Shown here: piece by piece, positions 51,259-60,873 of the stretch
Numbering within the stretch: the stretch's first letter is position 1
How the letters are laid out: each line of letters starts with the position of its first letter
Assembly: GCF_003144195.1 (NCBI RefSeq)
Contig: NW_020290068.1
Span: 1 to 64,000 of the forward strand
Reading direction: 5' to 3'
Source of the DNA: Ceraceosorus guamensis
Lineage: Eukaryota; Basidiomycota; Exobasidiomycetes; Ceraceosorales; Ceraceosoraceae
Length of the DNA: 64,000 bases
Position numbers and translations under genes: made by a program
Notes under the pieces: generated by a model
What the model saw: the letters and a program-made list of their open reading frames with translations, nothing else
What the model was told of the DNA's origin: nothing
The model's database searches: none

Positions 51259-54200
51259 TCACTGGATGCGTTCGCGCTCAATGATGGAAGTCTGATGGGC
51301 CGTGCGGGAGCAGCGCCAGTAGTAATCGAGGCTGTCGCTCTGTCCCAGCATCGTCAGGAAGTCTTCGTCGTGGGTGATGACGATGAGTTGGAAATTGCTC
51401 TGACTCTTGCGCTCCTTGATGATGTCGTTGAGGCTCTTTGCCAACGCCACGATGTTCTCCTTGTCCAAGTTGGTCGTCGGCTCATCAAGCGCAAGAATCC
51501 CACAATTTTCGCCAAAACTGTCTGCAAGAGCCAAGCGAATGATGATCGAGGCCAGGACCTTCTGACCAGCGCTGCAACGTCCTCTCATGTCCATCTCCAC
51601 CGTGTCTTTGACCATGCACACGCGGTAAAAGTAGGAGCGATTAGCACGTGCGCCTTCATTGTCAGATTTGATGAGAATGGTATCGATGTCCGTGCCTTGA
51701 TACGTGCGGCCCCACAGATATCGTATCTGCTCGTTGATCTCCTCCATCTTGATCGCATGGTAGCGCATGATTGCATTCTCGAGCGCTTTGACGTAGAGCT
51801 CTAGGTCGCGATCGGCCAATTCTCCAGTCTTGAATGCGACGAGCTTGGCCGTGTATCGCTTTTCCACGTTTTGGTAGCTATCCTTTAGCTCTTGTTCGCG
51901 ACCCTGGATTTCAGTGCGTAGTGAGCTGATCACACCGCCCAAGTGGGCAGCCTCACCGTTCAGCTTGTTCTCGCGCTCCTTCGAAGTGTTGTATTTTTCG
52001 GTCCAGGTGCGATTCGCTTCGTAGGCTTCCTCCAGATTGAGACTGTCGTACTCTGTCTGGATGCGGGCGACGTCAGCGTCGAGAGTGCGGAAGCGCAGAT
52101 TATCGTTGATATTGCGTTCGGTCGCCTTCGACTCGTTGAACTCTTTCTCGATCTTTGCAGCGTCTGCCTCGACAGCTTGTATATCCTTTTGGATGCTCTG
52201 CATCTCCGAAGTAAAATTCTCAACCGCTTGGACGCAATCTTCCATCTTTTCCTCCCCGCGCTGCACGATGAATCTGAGGAAAGGACGAGCGTCAACTGCT
52301 TTGAAGAGAGGGGCAATGTAGCGTAGCGTAGAAGGGACGCACCTCTGTGCTTGACTGTCCAATTCAGCAAGCAGCTTGGTGTGCCCGCCAAGTTCTGCAG
52401 CTTTGCTAGAAGCGGCAGCCTCTCGCGTCGATTGCTCGGTCTTGAATTGTTCCAATTCGTTCTGAGCCTTGCGGATCGGCGTGCTGGCTGCCGCGACCTC
52501 CTCGCTGAGTTTCTGCGACGATGACGTACTGATCAGCTTGCCGTCACCACCAGCGTGCGCTACTACTCACTTCAGAAAGTCTATGTGCTTCTTGGAGCTC
52601 GTTCGTAAGTTCCTCGACGCGCGTGGCTGCAGCTTCACGTTTGCTAGCCTCTTGACGTTGAGACGCAAAAGCCAACTCTGCTGAATGAACAGCTCGCTCA
52701 GCTTGAGTCAGACGACCTTGCAGATGCTCCTTTTCACTCTGCACCGTTTGGAGCTTGCGTTTCGCTTGTTTACTGAGTGCATTAGGTGAGAGCGAACAGC
52801 TGTCAGGACCTCGACCTGAGTGATCGAGCACAGGTGGACTCACAGCTGATCCGTTTGAGCATCGATCTCTGCTTGCACGTCATTCCCGGTTCTGGTCGAA
52901 CCAGTCCGCAAAAGGTCGGATTCTAGCGCCGTGATTTCTTTGCTCAGGCTAGACACTTCTGACAGCAGGCGCGAGACGTCCGCCGCCAGGTTCTTGAGGG
53001 TGTTCAGCTCTTTGAGATCAGAGCGCGCTTTCGTGAGGCCTTGAGCGGTCTGCGAACAACATGTTTTCAGTGGTCGGCGTGGTCCCGCGCTGAAATTCAA
53101 CGACGACCCACCGTTTCTGCTCGTGCACTTGCTTCTGCGAGTCGCGCCTGCTCAGTCTCGACGGTCTGTTTCGCCTTGGGAACTTCGACTCGGTCAATTG
53201 TATTGAGCAGCTCTTGCTTTGGTACGAGGCTCTGCACCGCTGCCAGCCTTTTGTTCCACTCTGCGAGATCGCCCTCGAGTTCATTGCGGTCAGCTCTGGC
53301 TGCTAGCTTGATTTGCTCTTCTACGTGTCGGTGGAAGCTTTCCTTCTCGCCCTGTGCGAGTGATCTGCCGCATCCAAAACAAGTGTGATCTTGATCGCCT
53401 ACCAATTTTACGCGTTTAAAGAATCCGGCGAGGTGCTCCATGCCACTCAGCATGTTGGTGACCGTCGCGATTTCTTGATTGCATTCGTCCAGGCCAGACG
53501 CTATGTCGGTCTGCTCGTTGTCGAGCAAAGTGTTGCGAATCTCTTTGCTCAGAGCTGCGAATGAGGATCAGTTGAGGACCGGTGGTCAGATGGCGTCAAA
53601 TTGGAGCGCCAAATCTTCAGACTGACCAGCGCTTCTCGCCTGGTTTTCTTGCAAGCTGCTGCGAGCGAACGACAAAGAAGCTTCAACCAGCTGCAGCTCC
53701 TTATTTGCAGCCTGATCCGCTCTCTCGGCCGCATTTGCAGCACTCTCCTTTTCGCTGCGAGAGCGAACGCGGGATCAGCGCGCGATGCGCGAAACAGGCG
53801 TGCTAGCCACCCACCTCATCACACGGATGGCCTCTGTCTCCAGTCGGTCGGAAGATGGCTTCGAACCCAAGTGCTCAAGAATGGTGGACTCGTGGCGTTG
53901 CATGCTGTTGGGAGAGCCGGAAAGGAGCATCACATGTTTTGAGGGTCAAGGCGCTGGCACTGCAGTCACTTGCGAGCTACGCACATCGATTCAATCTCTT
54001 TCGCCTTCTGATCCCTCTCAGCTTTCTTCACGTCGAGCTTTGCTCGTTGATCCGCGTTCCGGTTGAGGCTATTGAGCTCGACGGTCAGCTCTTCGCGCTG
54101 CTGGTCAAGATGGCGTATGTTCTTGTTGATGTCGCGCAGCTGGTCATCGTGTTCAGATCCTCGCATTTCCTGCGAGACTGCCTCGCAGCGAGCTTGGGCA

Positions 54201-56422
54201 TCTTTGAAGTCCTTTTCCGCGGCTGTCAGATCGGATGCTGTAATGGCGAAGCCGTCGAGTTCATCCTGAGCACGTTTCTTGCGTTCTTTCACGCGACGCT
54301 GTCCAGAGTGGGATCAAAGCAAGAGATGAGTGTGCAAGACTAGCTCTGTTGCCACCTTGACAAGCTCACCGCCGTATCGCTGGCTTGTTCCTTTGCGACT
54401 TCTTTTGCGCGCAAATTGCCTCGCAATTCTTGATAGACATTGGTCAAATGTCGCTCTTTGTTGACGCCCTCGGACTGACCAAATAGAAAGGGCTCGTCAG
54501 CATCCGTCACGTGGCAGATCTCGTGTGTCGAGTGCAGAGAGTAAGACAACACTCACTTTGACATCGTCAAGATCAGCTTCGGCCTTGCGTGCGTGTGTAG
54601 CGATGCGTTGAGCAAAGTCTTCGACTTGGGTTTCGGTCATCCCTTGGGTGTCAAAGCCTTTGATACTGAGCTCGCCGCTGATGCGACGGATTTCTCGCTC
54701 TCTCTTTGCGATCGCTTGGTCGTGATGCTGGAGAAGAAGTGGCATGCGTCGTCAGCGTTGTTTGGACAACGTCTCGCCCATACTGACACACCTTGCGGTC
54801 ATTCTCTAGTCCCCCCTTTTCCCCGATTTTGCGCGACCTGCGCTCTTCAACACTCTGAAGCTGATCCTTGCCGTCGAGCACTTTACGTTTCAAGTTGTCT
54901 TGTTTAACCCGCTGACGTTGCAGATGCTCCCCAAAGCGATCTTTGCGACGCTGAAGTTCGGACTGAGGCTCTGGTTGCGGAATGGTTCGGCGAGCTCGGT
55001 CTGTCAACAGCCGAAGAGCTTCTGAGCGGCGCTAGACTCACCATCAATGTGCGTCATCGTGCTTCGCAACTGTTCCATATTTTCTCGATGAAGGCGCATC
55101 TTCTCCTCCATCGTCTCTGCTTTGGCGACTGTCTCTCTGAAACGCACGGCCTTGTCGTAGAAACCTTTGTTCTCCTTTGTCAGCGCCCTGATATCCTCGT
55201 TCAGATCGTCAAGCTTATTCTCATTCTCCGTCAGGCTGATTTCTAGCCTTCGACGCTTCTCTCGGATCTGTGCAAGCGTACAAGCAGATCAGTCGCTTGC
55301 CCGTAGCCGTGTATGGTGCCACATTGTACGCACCCCATCGGATCGCTCTTTGTCAGTCTTGAGGCTTTCCAGCTCGACGCGTTGGACTCTGAGATCCTCT
55401 CGTTGCTCTTTGCGGATCGTTCTGATATTCTCGAGTGCTTTCGTGTACCTGACAATGAATCCGCTCTGTCGTCAGCCCTCTCGTCGATGTAGGTTGCACT
55501 GCCGCACACTCACTTGGTCGCCTCGAAGATGTCGTCGAACTTCTTTTTCAGCACGGAGGGCTCTGAGAGAGGCCAATTCGAGTCTTCCTGGTGGCAGAAG
55601 ATGACATTGTCGAGGATGCTCTTTGAGACTCCCAGCAGACGCGGAATCTCCTCGTCGAGCTCTGCGCATTTTGTGGACAAGACTGCTCGCTGAAGCGAGG
55701 CATCCCCATACAGCATAGATTGGTTGGATCAGCATCATAAGCGCCACACTCGTCGCATGTCCCCCCCCCTCATAAGCGCCACACTCGTCGCATGTCCCCC
55801 CCCCCGCCCCCCCCTTTCCCTACTCTCTCTGCTCAGCCAGGACGCGCCGTCTTCACCCACCTTGTTTCTACGATTCTCGTCGTCCACCTGCAGCAGACCT
55901 TCGAGCGTCTTCATCGTCAAACCCGTCGTTTTCCTTTTGGAGACTTGAATGTTTCGCACGCAGTTGATGCGGACTCTGCTGGTGCTGTAGAATCGCAAGC
56001 GAATCTGCGCTTTGACCTCGTTAGCTGCTGCCATGGTGGGGTCGTGTATGAATGCGCCACCTTTCGTGTTGGGAGGCAGATCTCCTGTGGTCGCATACTT
56101 GAGACATTCAATGATGGTCTGGGCAACGAAGAGCAGCAGGGTGCAGACTCGTGAGCGAGCGGACGGCAGAGCACTTGGCATCACGTGCGCAACTCACAGT
56201 CTTGCCGCTGCCGTTGTAACCGACGATGACGGTCAGTGGGGTGTAGAACTGGATGATGTTGATACTCTTCTCGTCGAATGAGCGTACACCACGAATGGCC
56301 AGCTCTGGTGGGGATGTGCAGAGGTGGTGTATGCGTCAAGCCAAAGCCAGCATCGCAGCGCAGGTCGGGTGGGGGGCGTAACGGATGCCACTCCGCCTCG
56401 ACTCACTATCCAAAGACGCCAT
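51259..56422 (-). CDS. RAD50: RAD50, SMC-like ATPase of the Mre11 complex
   Basis: DNA double-strand break sensing, tethering and end processing with Mre11 and Nbs1/Xrs2. About 14-15 exons; the first ones are 56422-56407 (16 nt), 56304-56198, 56118-55861, 55689-55514 and from 55448. Length is about 1,300 residues, as usual. The N-lobe reads [22 protein letters not shown] with Walker [17 protein letters not shown], followed by [21 protein letters not shown] and the family signature [17 protein letters not shown]. Long coiled coils follow. The zinc hook CFGCGRSL (CxxC) lies near 53380. The C-lobe has the signature [20 protein letters not shown] and Walker [13 protein letters not shown], then VITHDEDFL and the terminal SIIERERIQ. 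All joins I checked keep frame, so the gene looks functional. Confidence 0.95.
55736..55805. repeat. Tandem duplication of 35 bp inside RAD50 intron 3
   Basis: Two near-identical units (CATAAGCGCCACACTCGTCG, then CATGT and C9) at 55736-55770 and 55771-55805. They lie within the 171-nt intron 55690-55860, whose C runs are G runs on the transcribed minus-sense RNA. Confidence 0.85.
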
Positions 56423-56919
56423 TGTGGCGAGTAGAGATCGCGTTGCTGTCTATCTTCCGAGCTGCAAAGCGTGCAAGTGATGCTGAGAGTGCTTGTAATG
56501 GCGGTGACCCTCAAGAGCGCTTCGACGACGATGAAATTGACAAGCTGAGCAAGACAGCATTCCGCTCCGTCTGGCGACGGAAGGTGGCAGTTGAGCGTTG
56601 TGAGACGCGCGATTCGTGCCAGCGAGCGTGGGCAGAGAGAATGTGCCAGTCCAACGTGATTGCAGTGATCGCTATCGTGGCTTCTTTGCGATGGAGCGGG
56701 CCATGATGAGCTGAATCGTGGTTGCTAATCAAGACTGAATCGGAATGAAAGGCGATCGATCACGAGGTCATAACAAACGCACCCTCACGACTCACGACTG
56801 TCGTGCATGCAGCCCAAAACTGCCCGCCCGTCTTCACGTACGATCGATGCAACCGCGCGCCTGCGCGCGTCGTTCCTTGCGGCGGGCGGCGTGTCGCGCG
56901 GCACTCACATGCAGCAGTG

Positions 56920-56952
<33 letters not shown>

Positions 56953-57610
56953 ATGTGCCGCGCGACACGCGGATGTTTGCGGCCCAATTTACGCGCTACT
57001 CGTGACTCTCCTGCGCGTATCCCATCCTAGAGATCCAAAGATAATGAGTCCAACACTCGATCACGACTCACGACTCTTGATCCCGTGACTGTTGCGACTC
57101 GCGACTCACAAAGTCCGACTCTTGACTCGTGATATCGAATATCAAGATTTGACTCCAGCAAGAGTCGAGATGACTCACGCTCTCCATGCATTACGAAGCA
57201 TGACTCGTGACGTGACTTTATTGACAGCACCGACACGTGAGGCCGGGTTCGCTCAGCCGCCTCAAGGCTCTCATCTGTCTCTTTGCCTCTGACTGTGTGA
57301 GAGGAGTCGTGAGTCCACGTTCTGCTCACCGACTTGATGAAAATGCGTCTGCACACATAAGATTACGCTTACCACGACGATCGTGGAGGTGCGGCGCGCG
57401 CAAGCGTGGTCTGCTGGACACAACATTAGGCAAAGGATGCCTGTGTAACGAAGACTGGCAAATCACACTTTCACGAGGTCTCATGTCACCGCCATGCACT
57501 CAACGTCGCAGGTGGTTGCTCGAGGCCCATTTGTGCGTGTCATGGCATGTCGTGGCCTGGCTGACCTGCTGGGTGATCGCAATCGCAATTGTGAATCGTT
57601 TCATGGCGTC
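56423..57610. other. Intergenic upstream of RAD50
   Basis: 1.2 kb with no supportable gene. It contains the hairpin with a CTG tract and a dense cluster of CACGACTC-type words at 57055-57140. Confidence 0.5.
56889..56970. repeat. Perfect 16-bp inverted repeat enclosing (CTG)10
   Basis: Arms GCGTGTCGCGCGGCAC (56889-56904) and GTGCCGCGCGACACGC (56955-56970) are perfect reverse complements, separated by 50 nt. The loop contains ten CTG units at 56921-56950. Confidence 0.9.
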
Positions 57611-58270
57611 TCAGAAAGTGAGGTCAGACACATCCACGCTATCCCACCCGCCCGCCGCGCTTCTGTAGGTGCGACGCCAAACAAGGTGTGTCTCGGGGTC
57701 GATCATCTTGATGGCGGGGAAAATTGATTGACATGACAGGTCAGGGTAAAGTGATGCAGCAGCGGCAAAAATCAAAAGCGTCGCTCGCGTTCGATCAGCT
57801 GACAGGCAACCGCTGGCTGTCAATGTACACGCCACTTGCGACTCACGCCATAAATGTGTCCAAAGAATTGACCGTGCGATTGGTCGTATTGCAAAGTGCG
57901 GCGCGGCCGGTCCTCTGCTGCTGCTTCGCCCAGCGCAAGCGTGCTCAACGGCAAGGCGCAGATGACGACCTCTTCGACGTGCGCAAAGAAGCGCGACAAG
58001 GTGCCTGGCAGTTGATGCTTGGATGAGAAATGCAAGAAGCCATCTTTTTGCTGGGCGGCAGCAAGAGGAGAAAGATGCATTACGTGTCAGCAAGGATGTG
58101 CACCAACCAGCTAGCATCACCCTCACTTCAATTGGTCTCACATCCAGCTGCGTGCCCGACCACTTGATCGACGGCAGCTGCTCGGCCTCGGATGGCAGCA
58201 AGATCTTATACAGCACCGTAGCTTGTCTGGGGTCTGGCGCTGCTGCAGACGCTTCTTGTTGCGATGGCAT
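57611..58270 (-). CDS. DUF952 family protein
   Basis: Small cytosolic domain family of unknown activity, found in bacteria and fungi. Three exons join in phase: 58270-58127, 58050-57847 and 57706-57611, 147 residues. The start MPSQQEASAAAPDPRQATVL leads into the family's YKILLPSEAEQLPS. After intron 1 come the signature QKDGFLHFSSKHQLPGTLSR and FFAHVEEVVICALPLSTL. Then GQFFGHIYG|MIDPETHLVW spans intron 2, matching the family's conserved HxYG. The end is GGWDSVDVSDLTF. Introns are 76 nt (GTGAGG donor) and 140 nt. Earlier AGs in intron 2 (such as TTGACAG) are possible acceptors, but the chosen AAG gives the best family match. Confidence 0.8.
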   Translation of the reverse strand: MPSQQEASAAAPDPRQATVLYKILLPSEAEQLPSIKWSGTQLDVRPIEVRVMLAGWCTSLLTRNASFSSCCRPAKRWLLAFLIQASTARHLVALLCARRRGRHLRLAVEHACAGRSSSRGPAAPHFAIRPIARSILWTHLWRESQVACTLTASGCLSADRTRATLLIFAAAASLYPDLSCQSIFPAIKMIDPETHLVWRRTYRSAAGGWDSVDVSDLTF

Positions 58271-59373
58271 GATGGTGCAATGAACGCCGCGCCGATCGAG
58301 GATATATCACGAGAAGGATCGAGCCGCGGCTGCAATTAAAAGTGGATGAGCGAGCGCGGGCGTGCAAAATTGATTAGGAACAAAGTCAGGAGACTGCACT
58401 GTGAGAGGCGTGCAAATGCAAGGATGCGAAGGGAGAGAGAGGTTTAATCGACTCGATATGGATCGATCGTCGAGCGTGCGCGGTTTGACCTTAGCTGCAG
58501 TAGTAGTAGCTGCCGCTGTCGTCGTGGGGGCCACCTCACCTCACCTCACCTCGCCTCGCCTCGCCTCACCTCGACTCGACTCACATATTCGACTCAACCC
58601 GCGTTCTTCCTGCATTTGATTCTTCTTGATTTCGAGCGAGCGCGCGTTATCGCCGAGACATGCAGCACCATGTGCACGTGATGCGACCACCCAGGCGGGC
58701 GGCATGTTCGGTGATTGCGCCGTCTCGAGCGAGAGGCGCGCGGCTGATTCGAGCGAGTCGCGCCGAATCTCGAATCGGCGTGCCGCGGCGCGGGTGCTTT
58801 GAAAGCGACAGCGACAGCGACAGCGACTGTTGCGCTTGCACCCCGCGCGCCTCGGGGAGTCTGTGGATCCGATCATCAGCCGTGAGTCATTGATCGTGAC
58901 CACCACAAACCACACGCTGCCCCTCAATCACGAATCGACGATCTGACGTGAAGCTTGCCACCCAACGAGCTGCGTGCAGCCGCTGCTCGTGCCTGCCTCA
59001 GCATGCACTGTGCTTGTGCTGAACGTACATGTGAACGTGATGCGTGGCACTCGTGGAGCCCCGCTCACATCAGCCGAGTCTGACGGCAAGCCGTGCAAGC
59101 CGTGCAAGCGGTGGACACACGTCACAGTCGAGCCGCTTCGACGATGATCAGCTTGTCACACCAAGTCAAGATGAATCCGATGGAATGGCACGGCATCAAG
59201 CGTTGGGGTGCCGTGCTTGCATTCTGACCCATCCCCTTCTGAGGGGTACAAAAAGGGGCGCTTGTTGGCGACTGCAACAGTCAGGGTAGTGTCCTCTCAG
59301 TAGAAGCAGCGCACCCACACTTGAGCCTTCACCCCCCACCCCCTCTCAACCTCGACTGGCAATCACGTTCGCC
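58271..59373. other. Divergent intergenic region
   Basis: 1.1 kb between the DUF952 (-) and NmrA-like (+) starts. It contains CTCACCTCACCTCGCCTCGC repeats near 58535-58575 and GCGACA repeats near 58806-58830. No gene supported. Confidence 0.5.
59233..59258. promoter_or_regulatory. Cluster of three AGGGG/CCCCT stress-element-like cores
   Basis: CCCCT at 59233, AGGGG at 59242 and AGGGG at 59254, 115-140 bases before the NmrA-like ATG. AGGGG is the yeast STRE core bound by Msn2/4; whether this fungus uses it is unknown. Confidence 0.3.
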
Positions 59374-60438
59374 ATGCCAGCTGCAGTCATCTACGCCAAA
59401 GATCTGCCTGCCGGCACGCCCAACCGCGTTGAGAGCGTAGCTCTGGTTGGCGCGACGGGTCAGCAAGGCAGTCACATTCTCAAACAGCTGCTCGCAAGTC
59501 CTGCCCTGTCTCGCCTTCAGGTGACTGCGCTCACCCGAAAGCAAAGCGGAAGCGCCAATCAGCTCAAAGTCGAAGCAGATGCGAGGGCGCGGGTGCGGGT
59601 GCTGCCTGTAAATTACGACGATCATGCCGAGCTGGTGCGAGCGCTTCGAGGCAAAGATGTGCTGCTCTGCACCCTTTCCGTGCACGCGCCACCCGAGCAG
59701 CAGAACAAGCTGGTGGACGCTGCCAAGGAAGCCGGCGTCAAGTGGTTCATACCAAACGAGTGGGGCTACGACCCACCCCCCGCAGTGGCGCAAGACACCA
59801 TGATAGGCCTGTCCAAGTCCAAGGAGCGCGCACACATCCAACACCGCGACTTGCCTTGGATCGCCTTTGCGCCCGGCTTTTGGTACAGCTACAGTCTCAG
59901 CGGCGGCGAAGCGCTGTTTGGCATCGATATCAACAATCGCAAGGCGGTGCTGTACCAAGGTGGTGAGGTGGCCCTGAGCACCTCTACCTGGCAGCGCACT
60001 GCACGTGCAGTCGCATCCCTGCTCAGTCTGCCCATGTATCCACGCGACGAGGCTGATGCAAGCATCACCATGAGCCACTGGCTCAACCGCTTCGTCCACA
60101 TCTCCAGCTTCACCCTGACTCAACGCGAGATGCTCGACTCTGTGCAGCAAGTCACGCACACCACCGACGCCGACTGGACCATCGACCTCTCCACATCTGC
60201 AAGAGAGGCGTGGCAGCAGGGCACCGAGGAGCTGCGCGCTGGCAATAGGATGGGCTTTGCCCAGGCGCTCTACTCTAGAATGTTCTATCCGGAAGATCAA
60301 CCGGGCAACCTGAAGGATGTCACAGCAGTGGACAACCAGCTGCTCGGGCTGCCGAAGGAAGACCTGGAGGAGCATACGCGGCAAGCGGTCGACATGGCAA
60401 AGGAAAACTACATGCAAAAGTCTTACGCAAGAAAGTGA
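59374..60438 (+). CDS. NmrA-like / isoflavone-reductase-like NAD(P)-binding protein
   Basis: Atypical short-chain dehydrogenase. Family members are either reductases of small aromatic compounds or redox sensors such as NmrA. Single exon, 354 residues, start MPAAVIYAKDLPAG. The Rossmann motif is ALVGATGQQGSHI (GATGQQG at 26-32), followed by DVLLCTLSVHAPPEQQNKLV and KWFIPNEWGYDPP, the usual position of the isoflavone-reductase-type substrate site. The downstream helix IGLSKSKERAHI supplies the Lys typical of the reductase branch. That favours an enzyme over a regulator, with an unknown substrate. It converges with the GMC oxidoreductase at 60874-63331, 435 bases away. A 371-residue antisense frame over this gene is a shadow. 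Confidence 0.85.
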   Translation: MPAAVIYAKDLPAGTPNRVESVALVGATGQQGSHILKQLLASPALSRLQVTALTRKQSGSANQLKVEADARARVRVLPVNYDDHAELVRALRGKDVLLCTLSVHAPPEQQNKLVDAAKEAGVKWFIPNEWGYDPPPAVAQDTMIGLSKSKERAHIQHRDLPWIAFAPGFWYSYSLSGGEALFGIDINNRKAVLYQGGEVALSTSTWQRTARAVASLLSLPMYPRDEADASITMSHWLNRFVHISSFTLTQREMLDSVQQVTHTTDADWTIDLSTSAREAWQQGTEELRAGNRMGFAQALYSRMFYPEDQPGNLKDVTAVDNQLLGLPKEDLEEHTRQAVDMAKENYMQKSYARK

Positions 60439-60873
60439 AGGCATGCAGCGCTTCCTCGATGCACAACTCTTCCTGGCTGTCTTGTGTCACTGAACGTCAT
60501 GATCATCGTCAAGGTCGCCGCGCTTGTACGTGCGGATCATGTCCACGGCTCTGCTTGCACGCGCGAGCAGTGATGGTGCAATTGCATGAAATCCAACGCT
60601 AAAGAGGGATGATGCTGGTATATACGATAGACGTGGTGAAAAGCGACGGTCTCGGCGTAACCGAAGTCGAAAGATTGCAAGGAAGGGCGACAGTCGACGA
60701 AGCACAGACTGGCGTACAGAGTCGCCCAAGGTGCGGCGCCGCGTTGAACGGCTGTGCCAAAGATTCGATGACAGGGCGCGCGTGCAGTGGTCTGTGCTGG
60801 CGTTGATCTGGCTGGCGCCTGAAGAAGTTCTAGCGATGTCAGAGTGTCCATGCGTGAAGCTGGCAAGTCAGCA
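60439..60873. other. Convergent intergenic region
   Basis: 435 bases between the NmrA-like and GMC 3' ends; no gene seen. Confidence 0.5.

Noticed and set aside
51250-51804. 184-residue + strand frame over the RAD50 3' end
   Set aside because: Antisense shadow of the RAD50 C-terminal ATPase lobe.
59329-60444. 371-residue open frame antisense to the NmrA-like gene
   Set aside because: It is the mirror of a strongly coding exon with clear Rossmann motifs on the other strand; its own translation shows no family character.
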